DNA from: Aquibium microcysteis
Lineage (GTDB): Bacteria; Pseudomonadota; Alphaproteobacteria; Rhizobiales; Rhizobiaceae
DNA: 64,000 nt
Direction: 5' to 3'
Assembly: GCF_014495845.1 (NCBI RefSeq)
Contig: NZ_CP061080.1
Location: 4,516,001 to 4,580,000 of the forward strand
Under the pieces are notes generated by a model. It was not told the origin of the DNA, did not search any database, and saw only the letters and a program-made list of their open reading frames with translations. This document shows positions 1 to 8,956 of the stretch, piece after piece; the first letter of the stretch is position 1; each line of letters starts with the position of its first letter. The translations under genes were made by a program, and so were the position numbers.

Positions 1-1493
1 GCGATCCGTCGGTCGAGGGACTGATTCTCGACAAGCACGGCATCTTCACCTTCGCCGAGAGCGCGAAGGAGGCCTATGACCGGATGATCCACTGGGTGAC
101 GGTCGCCGAGGACTACGTCGCTGCCAACCGCAAGCCCGCCGCTGCGCGTGCCACGCTTCCGGCAAGCCTGGCCGACCCGGCCGCCATCGCGCCGATGCTG
201 CGCGGCGCGGTCGCGGCACGCTACGCGGAAGGCCGGATCGAGCGCATGGTATCGGATTTCCGCACCTCGCCCGCAATCCTCGATTTCCTTGCCCGCGCCG
301 ATCTCGACCGGCTCGCCGCGCGCGGCGTCTCCACGCCCGACCTCTCGATCCGCATCAAGACCGGCCCGGTCGTGCTGCCGGCGCCCGATGCCGCCGACCT
401 CGCGGGCTATCGTGCCGCAGTCGAGGGGGCGATTGCCGACTATGTCCGCGACTACGAGCGCTACTTCACGGAAAATGATGCGCGCGACGACGTCAGGCGC
501 ACCATGCTGGACCCGATGCCGCGCCTGTCGCTGGTGCCGGGCCTCGGCATGTTCGGCCACGGCCGCACGCTGAAGGACGCCCGCATCGCGTCCGACGTCG
601 GGGAGATGTGGATCGAGGCGGTGTCCGGCGCCGAAGCGATCGGCGACTTCCGCCCGCTGGCGAAGTCGGATCTGTTCGAGCTCGAATACTGGTCGCTGGA
701 GCAGGCCAAGCTCGCCGGCAACAAGCCGAAGCCGCTCACCGGGCAGGTGGCGCTGATCACCGGCGGCGCAGGCGCGATCGGCGCGGCGACGGCCGGGCTC
801 TTCGCGGCGAACGGCGCGCATGTGGTCGTCGTGGATCTCGACGCGGCGAAGGCTGCCGAGACCGCGAAGGCCGCCGGCAATGCCTCGATCGGTGTCGGCG
901 CCGACGTGACGAAACCGGATGACGTTCGCGCGGCCTTCGATCAGGCCGTCGCGATCTATGGCGGCGTCGACATCGTGGTCTCCAATGCCGGCGCGGCCTG
1001 GGAGGGCGGCATCGGCGAGATCGACGACGCATTGCTGCGCAGGAGCTTCGAACTCAACTTCTTTGCGCACCAGACGGTGGCCCAGAACGCCGTACGCCTC
1101 TTCAAGGAGCAGAAGACCGGCGGGGCACTGCTGTTCAACACGTCCAAGCAGGCGGTGAACCCCGGCCCGAAATTCGGCGCCTATGGCCTGCCCAAGGCGG
1201 CAACCCTGTTCCTGTCGCGCCAGTATGCGCTCGAATACGGGGCGATCGGCGTGCGGTCGAATGCCGTGAACGCCGACCGGATCCGTTCCGGTCTCCTGAC
1301 GGACGACATGATCAACAGCCGCTCGAAGGCACGCGGACTTTCGGAGAAGGACTACATGAGCGGGAACCTGCTCGGTCTTGAAGTCACCGCAGACCACGTG
1401 GCGCAGGCCTTCCTGCATCATGCGCTTGCCGAGCGCACCACCGGCGACGTGACGACGGTCGACGGGGGCAACATCGCCGCCGTCCTTCGCTGA
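1..1493 (+). CDS. Bifunctional class II aldolase / short-chain dehydrogenase, 5' part missing (RhaD-like)
   Basis: The reading frame is open from the first bases, so the gene begins upstream of the window and about 496 C-terminal residues remain; full-length members of this family are near 690 residues. The first visible residues (GLILDKHGIFTF) match the end of a class II aldolase/adducin domain. The second half is an SDR domain with the nucleotide-binding motif TGGAGAIG, the NAG motif and a YxxxK-type site (YGLPK). Fusions of this kind are known in rhizobia as rhamnulose-1-phosphate aldolase/lactaldehyde dehydrogenase (RhaD), which splits a sugar phosphate and oxidises the aldehyde. The sugar here cannot be fixed because the partner genes lie outside the window. 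The family is clear and the substrate is inferred. Confidence 0.8.
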   Translation, partial: DPSVEGLILDKHGIFTFAESAKEAYDRMIHWVTVAEDYVAANRKPAAARATLPASLADPAAIAPMLRGAVAARYAEGRIERMVSDFRTSPAILDFLARADLDRLAARGVSTPDLSIRIKTGPVVLPAPDAADLAGYRAAVEGAIADYVRDYERYFTENDARDDVRRTMLDPMPRLSLVPGLGMFGHGRTLKDARIASDVGEMWIEAVSGAEAIGDFRPLAKSDLFELEYWSLEQAKLAGNKPKPLTGQVALITGGAGAIGAATAGLFAANGAHVVVVDLDAAKAAETAKAAGNASIGVGADVTKPDDVRAAFDQAVAIYGGVDIVVSNAGAAWEGGIGEIDDALLRRSFELNFFAHQTVAQNAVRLFKEQKTGGALLFNTSKQAVNPGPKFGAYGLPKAATLFLSRQYALEYGAIGVRSNAVNADRIRSGLLTDDMINSRSKARGLSEKDYMSGNLLGLEVTADHVAQAFLHHALAERTTGDVTTVDGGNIAAVLR

Positions 1494-1589
1494 AGCGTGC
1501 CGCAATCTTCGAGATTCGCTCCGCACGCTTCAGGTCTCTGCTTTCGAGCTCGTCTTTGCCCGAAAACCGGTTCTCCCTTTCGGGAGACG
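1494..1589. repeat. Two tandem stem-loops, rhizobial-type intergenic repeat or terminator
   Basis: Starting right after the aldolase/dehydrogenase stop, AGCGTGC (1494-1500) pairs with GCACGCT (1523-1529), with a nested AATCT-TCG-AGATT hairpin (1504-1516). A second stem-loop follows: CGTCT (1551-1555) with AGACG (1585-1589) and CCCGAAA (1559-1565) with TTTCGGG (1578-1584). The CCCGAAAACCGG core resembles short palindromic repeats scattered between genes in rhizobia. There is no long U-tract. The elements lie between convergent genes, so they may also end transcription from both sides. Confidence 0.5.
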
Positions 1590-1692
1590 TGCTTTGGCAG
1601 GATGGCGCAGGCCGCGCGGTTTCTCCGCGCTGGCCTGTCCCTTAGCCGGTTCACGGGGGCGGCGACGGTCGGCCTCGCGCGGTCGCGGTCGC

Positions 1693-3531
1693 CTATGCGG
1701 CCTTGCGCATCGGCTCGGCATGGGCCGACGGAGCGACCTCCCGGATCTGCTTGCGGCGGTTCAGCTTGAACCGAGCGACCAGCTCCGCCAGGATGCGTGC
1801 GTTCTCAGCGAGCATCGCGGAGACGGAAGTCGTCTCCTCGACCATCCCCGCATTCTGCTGCGTCATCCGGTCCAGCTCGCTGACGGAAAGACTGATCTGC
1901 TCCAGTCCGGTCGTCTGCTCTCCGGCGGCGCGGTCTATCTCGCCCACGTTCGCGTCGATGGTGGTCACGTAGCCGGTGATCCGGGTCAGGGCGTCGCCGG
2001 TCGCGCCGACGAACCGAACGCCTGCCTCCACCTCCGTCTTCGACTTGCGGATGATCTCGCCGATCTCCTTGGCGGCGAAGGCGGAGCGCTGCGCGAGTTC
2101 GCGCACCTCCTGCGCGACGACGGCGAAGCCTCTGCCTGCCTCGCCGGCACGAGCAGCCTCGACGCCCGCATTGAGGGCGAGAAGGTTGGTCTGGAACGCG
2201 ATCTCGTCGATGACGGAGACGACCGTCGCGATCTTCTCCGAGCCCGCTTCGATCCGGTGCATCGCCTCGACCGCGTTGTGCATCACTCTGTGCGATTCGT
2301 CCGCCGCGTCGCGGGCATCGCTCGCTTGGGTGCGGGTCTGCCTGATCTTGTCGGAGGAAGAGCGGACGGATGCGGTGATCTGTTCCAGCGCCGCCGATGC
2401 CTGTTCGAGAGCCGCCGCCTGCTGCTGGGTGCGCTGCGCCAGGCCTTCTGCCGATGCGTGCATCTCCGCTCCGCCGGCATGGAGTGCCCGCGTCTTCTCC
2501 ATGACCTGCTCCAGCACCGACTGGAACAGTCCGATCGAATTGTTGAAGTCGCGGCGCAGCGGCTCGAACTGCTCGGCGAAGGGCAGATCGATCGTCATGC
2601 GGATGTTGCAGTCGGCGAGTCGCGCGAGCCCCGCGCCAAGGTCGGCGACCACGCGGGCGAGCGCCGCCGCTTCCATCTCGCGCTCGGCGAGCCTCGACGC
2701 ACGCTCCTGCTCCGTCCACTGCTGCGCCAGCCGGTTGTCTTCCGCCAGCCGGATGTTGTCGAGCCCGGCCTGCCGGAACACGACCAGACTGCCGGCCATG
2801 TCGCCGATCTCGTCCCGGCGTCCGGCATAGGGGGCTTCCGTCGAAAAGTCGCCTTCCGCAAGCCGAAGCATGTAGCGTGACATGCGGTCGAGCGGCACCA
2901 GGGCACGGATCCAGACCAGCCAGGCACCGACGATGCAGCCGAGGAGAGTAAGGACGCCGGCCAGAAGGGAAAGGCCCCCCAGCGACTTCTCGCTGGCTGC
3001 CGCCTCGCTTTCCTTGTCGGCAAGGAAGGTCGTCGACATCTCGACGAGCTTCACGACCGCCTCTCGATGTCCGCTGAACTGGTCGCGCAGCGTGTCCATG
3101 ATCGGCCCTACGTTTCCGCCGTTCTGCACGGCCGAGCGGAAGGGCCCCTCGATCGTCGCCCAGAGCGCGTCCGACCGTGGGAGCACCTCTGCTTCGAGCT
3201 GCCTGCGTAGGTCGTCGCGCAAGGCGAAGTCTTTCCAGTAACCGCGCCGCGTCGCATCTTCGCGCCGGAGGTCAGCGATCCGGGCGAGGTTCCGGTCGAC
3301 CAGTTCGGGATGAACCACGGCCTCGTTGGCCAGAAGGTACGACTCGACGAGAAACATCGGCGGCGGCAGGATGTCGGCTATCAGATCCTTGCCCCCGACG
3401 ATCTGCCCGTAGAGAGGCCCGTTCACCTGCAGGGTCCTGAGAGCATGGTTCTGGATTCCAACCGTGACGCCGATTCCGACGCCCACGACGGCTGCGATTG
3501 CGATGACGACTTGCCAGATTCGGAGAGACAT
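1693..3531 (-). CDS. Methyl-accepting chemotaxis protein
   Basis: Inner-membrane chemoreceptor of 612 residues. It has an N-terminal membrane segment (about 5-26), a periplasmic sensor region of some 155 residues, a second membrane segment (about 184-208), a HAMP linker and a long cytoplasmic coiled coil. The coil carries the conserved signalling tip ([20 protein letters not shown]), which docks CheA and CheW. A C-terminal CheR-binding pentapeptide is not seen. The start at 3531 (MSLRIWQ) is chosen over an in-frame ATG 23 codons upstream because AAAGGG lies six bases before it and the membrane segment follows directly. No other chemotaxis genes are nearby, so the ligand is unknown. Confidence 0.9.
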   Translation of the reverse strand: MSLRIWQVVIAIAAVVGVGIGVTVGIQNHALRTLQVNGPLYGQIVGGKDLIADILPPPMFLVESYLLANEAVVHPELVDRNLARIADLRREDATRRGYWKDFALRDDLRRQLEAEVLPRSDALWATIEGPFRSAVQNGGNVGPIMDTLRDQFSGHREAVVKLVEMSTTFLADKESEAAASEKSLGGLSLLAGVLTLLGCIVGAWLVWIRALVPLDRMSRYMLRLAEGDFSTEAPYAGRRDEIGDMAGSLVVFRQAGLDNIRLAEDNRLAQQWTEQERASRLAEREMEAAALARVVADLGAGLARLADCNIRMTIDLPFAEQFEPLRRDFNNSIGLFQSVLEQVMEKTRALHAGGAEMHASAEGLAQRTQQQAAALEQASAALEQITASVRSSSDKIRQTRTQASDARDAADESHRVMHNAVEAMHRIEAGSEKIATVVSVIDEIAFQTNLLALNAGVEAARAGEAGRGFAVVAQEVRELAQRSAFAAKEIGEIIRKSKTEVEAGVRFVGATGDALTRITGYVTTIDANVGEIDRAAGEQTTGLEQISLSVSELDRMTQQNAGMVEETTSVSAMLAENARILAELVARFKLNRRKQIREVAPSAHAEPMRKAA

Positions 3532-3747
3532 GAAGGCCCTTTCGCGGCAGGAAGCGGCTTTATGTACGGTATTTGACGCAGCGGCACGATTGCAGAACAT
3601 TGCTAACGGAAACTTGTCGCCCTGCCCGTGTGGATCGGCTGGCGGCTACAGCCAGCAGGGGAGGTCGCGGCCACGGAAGATGCGGCCGAACACGACGTTG
3701 AGATTCGCGCCCGCGTGGGATACCTCCAGTGAAACGGGTCAGCGTCC

Positions 3748-4557
3748 ATGGCGGCAACGGAAAAGAAGAACGGCTCGCGCGGCGTTCAGTCGATCGACAC
3801 GGGCGGCGTCGTGCTCGGGGCTCTCGCTCGGGCAGCGGGACCGCTGAAACTGCGCGATCTCGCCGAACAGACGGGCATGGCCGCCGCTCAGCTTCATCCC
3901 TATCTCGTCTCCTTCCGCAAGATGGGGATGGTCGAGCAGACGGAAGCGGGGCACTACCAGCTCGGGTTCTTCGCGCTGCATCTCGGACTGACGCGGCTTC
4001 GCAACCAGAATGCCTACCGCGAGACCGTTCGCCGTGTCGCCGCGCTTGCCGACGACCTGCAGCTCATGATCGCGGTCACGGTTTGGGGACTGCACGGGCC
4101 GACGATCGTGTACGTCCAGGAGTCATCGGCCCGGATCCACGCCAACGTTCAGGTCGGCAACATCTTCATGATGACGGCGACCGCCACCGGCAAGGTCTTC
4201 GCCGCCTGGCTGCCCCGCGCCGTGACCCAGCCGATGATCCGGCAGGAGCGCTCGGACAGGTCCCTGCTGGAGCGCGGACCCTTCGAGTTCGACGAGAACC
4301 GCTACTGGGCGGAGGTGGGCGACGTGGGCATGAGGGGCCATGCGGTCACGCGGGACCTGCCGATTCCCGGCGTCAGCGCCGTCGCTGCGCCGGTCTTCGA
4401 TCATACGGGCCAGATGCAGCTCGCACTGACCGCGATCGGTCCGACCGGCATGATCGACCTCGCGGACGACGGGCCGGCCGTCCGCGGGCTGCTGGGCTTC
4501 ACGCGCAGGCTGTCGAACGAACTCGGCTACCGCGGAGACGCCGGCGCCGGCGCATGA
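3748..4557 (+). CDS. IclR-family transcriptional regulator
   Basis: A 269-residue protein with an N-terminal winged helix-turn-helix (about 14-75; LRDLAEQTGM and the following recognition helix) and a C-terminal IclR effector-binding domain. It faces the stop codon of the flavoprotein gene at 4597, which belongs to a leftward operon divergent from the TRAP transporter genes. It is the only regulator in this part of the window and is the likely local controller of the flavoprotein/SDR and TRAP genes; that link is inferred from position only. Confidence 0.88.
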   Translation: MAATEKKNGSRGVQSIDTGGVVLGALARAAGPLKLRDLAEQTGMAAAQLHPYLVSFRKMGMVEQTEAGHYQLGFFALHLGLTRLRNQNAYRETVRRVAALADDLQLMIAVTVWGLHGPTIVYVQESSARIHANVQVGNIFMMTATATGKVFAAWLPRAVTQPMIRQERSDRSLLERGPFEFDENRYWAEVGDVGMRGHAVTRDLPIPGVSAVAAPVFDHTGQMQLALTAIGPTGMIDLADDGPAVRGLLGFTRRLSNELGYRGDAGAGA

Positions 4558-4596
4558 CACCCGGCGGCGCCACCTCGGACGTTTCGCGCATGTCCG

Positions 4597-6321
4597 TCAA
4601 TCATTGCCGCCAGACATGTGCCGCGCGGCGATGTAGCCGAAGGTGACGGCGGGGCCGAGCGTGATGCCGCCGCCCGGATAGTTCCCGCCCATGATGCTCG
4701 CCGCGTCATTGCCCACGGAGTAGAGCCCTGCGATCGGCCATCCCGCTTCGTCGAGCACCTGGGCGTTCTCGTTGCAGCGCAGGCCCGCGAAGGTGCCGAG
4801 ATCGCCGACGACCAGCTTGACGGCATAATAGGGTCCTTTGCCGATCGGGGCGACGCAGGGGTTGGGCTTGTGCTCCGGATCCCCGAGCGAGCGGTTGTAG
4901 GAGGTCGAGCCCTTGCCGAATTCGGGGTCCTCCCCGCGGACGGCGTGGATGTTGTAGGTCTCCACCGTCCGCCGCAGCATGGCGGGATCGGCGCCGATCT
5001 TTCCGGCCAGCTCCGGCAGCGTCGCGCCTTCGATCAGATAGCCGGATTTCACGTGCTGCCGGAAGGGCACGGGCGCCGGCTTGACGTAGCCGAGGCCGTA
5101 TTTGCGCAGAACGTGATGGTCGGCGATGAAGAAGGCGCAGATCTCGCCGTCTTCCGCGCGGCAGCGCGCCACCATCGCTTGGCAGAAGTCGTGATAGGAA
5201 TCGGCTTCGTTGACGAAGCGCCGGCCGGAGCGGGTGACGGCGATGACGCCGGGCTTCGAGCGGTCGACGAAATGCGGAAAGGTTCCGAGCGTCCCGTCCG
5301 GCTTCACCGGTCGCGAGATCGGCACCCAGGCGGCGGCGTGGGGCAGGCTCGTCTCGACGGTTGCGCCCGCGGCCTCTCCGAGGCGCAATCCGTCGCCGGT
5401 GTTGCCGGGAGGGGCCGGCGAGGCATGCTCGTATCCGGTCGGCGCATGCGGGAACATCGCCTTCCGTCGCACCGGATCCTGCGGGAAGCCGCCGGCCGCG
5501 AGCACCACGCCCTTGCGCGCCAGGATCTCGACCGGTCCTTCGGCCGTGTCAACGATGGCGCCGGTGACCCTGCCGCGCTCGTCCTTGACCAGTTCGCGCA
5601 CCGGCGAGCGCGTCCAGATGGGCACGCCCTTGTCGAAACAGGACTTCGCCAGCCGCGCCACCAGCGCGTTGCCGTTCATCAGCCGCATCGGACGGCCGTG
5701 GAAGGCCATGTCGCGCAGGAATTTCACGAACAGCTTGCCGACGTAGAAGGCCGATACCGGCGAGCGCATGACGTTGAAGAAGTGGAGCAGTTCCTTGCCC
5801 GAGCCGATCATCATGCCGAGGAAGGTGATCTCGGCCAGCGGCGGACGCAGCCGCCTGATCTCGGGACCGAGTTCACGTCCGTCGAACGGACGCGCCACGA
5901 TCGACCGTCCGGCATCCATGCCGCCCGGCGCGGTGGGATGATAGTCGGCGAAGGTCGGGCCGAGATCGAACTGCAGCGCCGTGTTCTGCTCGTAGAATTC
6001 GACCGCCTTCGGCCCCGCCTCGAGGAAGGCTTCCACCCGCCGCTCGTCGAAGTGTTCTCCGGTCTCGTGGCGCATGTAGGTGCGTGCCTTGTCGATGGTA
6101 TCGTCGATCCCCGCGCGTCTGGCGGGGCCGTTGCAGGGAATCCACATCCAGCCGCCCGAGCGGGCCGTCGTGCCGCCGAACACCGGTTCCTTTTCCACCA
6201 CGAGCACGTCCAGCCGCCGGTGCACGGCCGAAACGGCCGTGGCGAGACCGCCGGCGCCCGATCCGACCACCAGCACGTCGCATTCGTGTTTCTTCATCTG
6301 CATGTTCGACAGGTCCATCAT
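4597..6321 (-). CDS. FAD-dependent dehydrogenase, fumarate reductase / 3-ketosteroid-dehydrogenase-like
   Basis: A 574-residue soluble flavoprotein. The N terminus has the Rossmann motif VVGSGAGG followed by VEKEPVFGGTTARSGGWMW, typical of the FAD_binding_2 family. The C terminus has the GNDAASIMGGNYPGGGITLGP segment that closes the FAD site in KstD-type enzymes. Such proteins introduce or reduce a C=C bond next to a carbonyl. It lies 14 bases downstream of an SDR gene in the same direction, so the pair may act on one hydroxy/keto substrate. No steroid ring-cleavage genes are present, so calling it a steroid dehydrogenase would be too specific. None of the clustered ATGs at 6321-6295 has a strong ribosome site; the first was used. 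Confidence 0.85.
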   Translation of the reverse strand: MMDLSNMQMKKHECDVLVVGSGAGGLATAVSAVHRRLDVLVVEKEPVFGGTTARSGGWMWIPCNGPARRAGIDDTIDKARTYMRHETGEHFDERRVEAFLEAGPKAVEFYEQNTALQFDLGPTFADYHPTAPGGMDAGRSIVARPFDGRELGPEIRRLRPPLAEITFLGMMIGSGKELLHFFNVMRSPVSAFYVGKLFVKFLRDMAFHGRPMRLMNGNALVARLAKSCFDKGVPIWTRSPVRELVKDERGRVTGAIVDTAEGPVEILARKGVVLAAGGFPQDPVRRKAMFPHAPTGYEHASPAPPGNTGDGLRLGEAAGATVETSLPHAAAWVPISRPVKPDGTLGTFPHFVDRSKPGVIAVTRSGRRFVNEADSYHDFCQAMVARCRAEDGEICAFFIADHHVLRKYGLGYVKPAPVPFRQHVKSGYLIEGATLPELAGKIGADPAMLRRTVETYNIHAVRGEDPEFGKGSTSYNRSLGDPEHKPNPCVAPIGKGPYYAVKLVVGDLGTFAGLRCNENAQVLDEAGWPIAGLYSVGNDAASIMGGNYPGGGITLGPAVTFGYIAARHMSGGND

Positions 6322-6335
6322 CTGGTTCGCTTGTG

Positions 6336-7088
6336 TCAGGCGGCGAGGTAACCGCCATCGACGGGCAGCAGCGCTCCGGTGACGTAGGTGGAGAGGTCGG
6401 AGGCGAGGAACAGGACCGGACCGACGAGTTCCTCCGGCTCGCCGACCCGCCGGAGAGGCGTATGCGCCATGAAGCGGCCGATCGCCTCCGGCGTTTCACG
6501 GGTCACCTTCGTCATCGGCGTGGCGATGACCCCGGGGGCAATGGCGTTGACGCGGATGCCGTCGGGCGCAAGGTCGTGGGCGAGTGCGCGGGTCAGCTGC
6601 AGCACGGCGCCCTTGCTTGCGGCGTAGGCGCCGAGCCCGGGCCCGGCCGAGACCGACATGATCGATCCGAGATTGACGATCCTGCCGCGCGTCTCGCGCA
6701 ACTGCGGCAGGAAGGCGCGCACCATGTTGCGTACGCCGTCGACGTTCACCCGGAAGATGTCCGTCCAGTCCTCGTCGAATCGCGCGTCGTCCACGGGCGT
6801 GCGCCGGATGATGCCTGCGTTGTTGACGAGGATGGCTGCGGGTCCGAATGCCTCGCGCGACGCCGCGGCGAAGCGGTCGACCGAGGCACGGTCGGCGACA
6901 TCGCTTTCGAAGGCGAACGACTCGCCGCCTTCGTCGCGAATGGCCGCCGCCGTCGCCTCGACGGCGGGGCCATTGACGTCGCAGACGCAGACACGGGCTC
7001 CGGCTCTCGCCAAGCCGCGGGCGATGGCCCGGCCGTTGCCTTGTGCAGCCCCTGTCACCACGGCGACCACGCCTTCTATCCCTTGCAT
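6336..7088 (-). CDS. SDR-family NAD(P)-dependent oxidoreductase
   Basis: A 250-residue classical short-chain dehydrogenase with TGAAQGNG near the N terminus, NNAG in the middle, the catalytic S...YAASK set (about residues 139-156) and the C-terminal pattern ending in VDGGYLAA. It resembles 3-oxoacyl-ACP-reductase-like or sugar/polyol dehydrogenases, a group in which substrate cannot be read from sequence. The start at 7088 has GGGAGGG five bases upstream. It is the first gene of a two-gene operon with the flavoprotein and is divergent from the TRAP operon. Confidence 0.88.
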   Translation of the reverse strand: MQGIEGVVAVVTGAAQGNGRAIARGLARAGARVCVCDVNGPAVEATAAAIRDEGGESFAFESDVADRASVDRFAAASREAFGPAAILVNNAGIIRRTPVDDARFDEDWTDIFRVNVDGVRNMVRAFLPQLRETRGRIVNLGSIMSVSAGPGLGAYAASKGAVLQLTRALAHDLAPDGIRVNAIAPGVIATPMTKVTRETPEAIGRFMAHTPLRRVGEPEELVGPVLFLASDLSTYVTGALLPVDGGYLAA

Positions 7089-7103
7089 GCACCCTCCCGG
7101 ATA

Positions 7104-7179
7104 TTCGTTATCTGCAAATGCGTTTGACTATAGCGAATTTTCTTATTGAGCCAAGCTGCGGAATTTGCAAGATAGCGAC
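7104..7179. promoter_or_regulatory. Imperfect inverted repeat between SDR and TRAP operons
   Basis: The left arm at 7104-7119 (TTCGTTATCTGCAAAT) and the right arm at 7163-7179 (ATTTGCAAGATAGCGAC) are near reverse complements, differing by one insertion and one mismatch, and are about 43 bases apart. They sit in the 174-base gap between two divergent operons. This arrangement suits a regulator that binds two sites, and the IclR protein at 3748 is the nearest candidate. No promoter hexamers could be assigned with confidence. Confidence 0.4.
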
Positions 7180-7262
7180 TGCTCCGGGAGGACGTCGGTG
7201 GCGATGCCCCTTCGTTCCCCGCAGGCGAAGCGCCGCCGTCGCGCGGCTATTGGGAGGAAGAG

Positions 7263-8294
7263 ATGAGACATTACGTCGTTGCCGCCGCCCTGGCGGCGTC
7301 CGTTGCATTCACCGGGTCGGCCATGGCCCAGAGCTTCGATCTTCAGAGCGTGTTCGGTCTCAACGTGCCGTCGATCGGTCCGAGCCCCGTCAACTGGGCC
7401 GAGAAGGTGCGGCTGATGACGGCCGGCGCGGTCGACATCAAGGTGCATGGAGCGGGCGACTTCGTGCCTCCGTTCGAGGTCTTCGGCGCGGTCTCCACCG
7501 GCGCGATCCCGATGGGCTTCGACTGGATCGGCTACTGGGCGGGCACCATTCCCGTCGCCAACCTCATCGGCTCCATGCCTTTCGGACCCTCGCCCGAAAT
7601 CGCGCTCGGCTGGATGTTCAACGGCGGCGGGCTGGAAATCATCCAGAAGGCCTACGACCCGCACGGCGTGAAGATCATTCCCTGCCACCTGGTCGTGCCG
7701 GAAGCCGGCGGCTGGTTCAACAAGGACATCAACAGCGCCGACGATCTGAAGGGTCTCAACATGCGCATCGCCGGCCTCGGCGGCAAGGCGCTGGCGAAGC
7801 TCGGCGCCAACACCCAGCTCGTTCCCGCGGGCGAGATCTACGTGTCGCTGGAGACCGGCCGCATCGACGCAGCGGAGTTCTCCGCACCGCAACTCGACAA
7901 GGGTTTCGGTTTCCAGAAGATCGTCAAGAACTACTACTTCCCCGGCTGGCACCAGCCCTCCAGCTGGGACTCCATCATCATCAACATGGATGTCTGGAAG
8001 GGATTCTCCGAGGATCAGCAGAAGATCATGGTCGAGGCCTGCAAGGCCAACATCACCGAAAACATGGCCGACCAGCTGAACGCGCAGGTCGCCGCCATCG
8101 AGGAGATCGAGGCCGCCGGCGCCACCGTCAAGCGCTTCCCCGACGAAGTGCTTGCCGCCATGCGGACCGCGGCGTCGGAGGTGATGCGGGAGGAGGCCGC
8201 GAAGGATCCGATCTTCAAGGAGGCCTACGAGTCGCTGACCGCTTACATCGATCGTACCGCGCGCTGGGCTGAACTTCAGGCTCTTCCGCGCTAA
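7263..8294 (+). CDS. dctP: TRAP transporter substrate-binding protein (DctP family)
   Basis: Periplasmic solute receptor of 343 residues with a cleavable signal peptide (hydrophobic run then SAMAQ, cut near residue 23). It shows the DctP pattern including EIYVSLETGRIDAAE, which forms the carboxylate-binding region, and a long C-terminal helix. The start at 7263 has GGAGGAAG five bases upstream. It is followed by a hairpin and then by the small and large membrane subunits. Sequences of this subgroup bind organic acids; the ligand is not identifiable. The adjacent flavoprotein and SDR suggest the imported compound is oxidised by them. Confidence 0.93.
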   Translation: MRHYVVAAALAASVAFTGSAMAQSFDLQSVFGLNVPSIGPSPVNWAEKVRLMTAGAVDIKVHGAGDFVPPFEVFGAVSTGAIPMGFDWIGYWAGTIPVANLIGSMPFGPSPEIALGWMFNGGGLEIIQKAYDPHGVKIIPCHLVVPEAGGWFNKDINSADDLKGLNMRIAGLGGKALAKLGANTQLVPAGEIYVSLETGRIDAAEFSAPQLDKGFGFQKIVKNYYFPGWHQPSSWDSIIINMDVWKGFSEDQQKIMVEACKANITENMADQLNAQVAAIEEIEAAGATVKRFPDEVLAAMRTAASEVMREEAAKDPIFKEAYESLTAYIDRTARWAELQALPR

Positions 8295-8303
8295 GGAACG
8301 GGC

Positions 8304-8323
8304 GGGCCCGGCTCGCCGGGCCC
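8304..8323 (+). terminator. Strong GC hairpin between dctP and dctQ
   Basis: GGGCCCGG (8304-8311) pairs perfectly with CCGGGCCC (8316-8323) across a CTCG loop, 10 bases after the dctP stop. There is no U-tract. Hairpins at this point in TRAP and ABC operons usually protect the binding-protein mRNA or cause partial termination, giving more receptor than permease. That role is inferred. Confidence 0.55.
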
Positions 8324-8383
8324 CGTCGCGCGGACGGCGCATGGCCGCGCGTCTCCTGGACGTGCGCGATCTGGGAGGTGGTC

Positions 8384-8956
8384 TTGAAACGGTTCACAGA
8401 TGCGGTGTTTCGTGCCCTCGTGAAGCCGGGCGAACTCGTCGGCTGGCTGATCCTGCCGCTGATCGCCTCCGTGCTGCTGACGGTCCTGGCCGCCCAGACG
8501 GGGTGGAACGCCTTCCTGCGATGGGAAAGCGCCATCCCCGTCCTCGGCAACGCGATCACCGTGAACTCGCTGGCCGACCTGCAATGGTACATCTTCGCGA
8601 TCATTGCGATCTTCGGCGGGGTCTATGCCTTCCGCGACGACCAGCACGTCAGCGTCGACGTCTTCTCCGCAGGGCTCCCCCGCAGTGTCCGTCTTGGCCT
8701 GTCCCTCCTCGGCGACCTCGTCTTCCTCCTTCCCTTCTGCGTCATCATCGTCTGGTATGGGTGGAGCTTCACGCTGTCGGCCTTCAATTCCGGCGAGGGC
8801 TCGAGCTATGGCGGCCTGATGGATCGCTGGCTCATCAAGGCGATCATTCCGGCAGGCTTCGCGCTTCTCGGCATAGGCGCGCTCGTCCGAGCGGCTGCCA
8901 CGTTCCATTCCCTTCTGCAGCCCTCGCCCGGGGCACTGTCTGGCGACGACCGATGA
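8384..8956 (+). CDS. dctQ: TRAP transporter small permease (DctQ family)
   Basis: Small membrane subunit of about 190 residues with four hydrophobic helices, as expected for DctQ. The start is probably the TTG at 8384 (LKRFTDAV), because GGGAGG at 8373-8378 lies five bases before it; the GTG at 8378 would overlap this ribosome site. The gene overlaps dctM by four bases (ATGA). It works with the large subunit to couple the receptor to a sodium or proton gradient. Confidence 0.88.
   Translation: MKRFTDAVFRALVKPGELVGWLILPLIASVLLTVLAAQTGWNAFLRWESAIPVLGNAITVNSLADLQWYIFAIIAIFGGVYAFRDDQHVSVDVFSAGLPRSVRLGLSLLGDLVFLLPFCVIIVWYGWSFTLSAFNSGEGSSYGGLMDRWLIKAIIPAGFALLGIGALVRAAATFHSLLQPSPGALSGDDR

Noticed and set aside
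4597..6321. Naming the flavoprotein a true 3-ketosteroid dehydrogenase
   Set aside because: Only the general FAD-fold and KstD-like C terminus are visible, and there are no other steroid genes nearby.
4618..6351. A 577-codon plus-strand frame opposite the flavoprotein
   Set aside because: Antisense shadow; no domain and no ribosome site.
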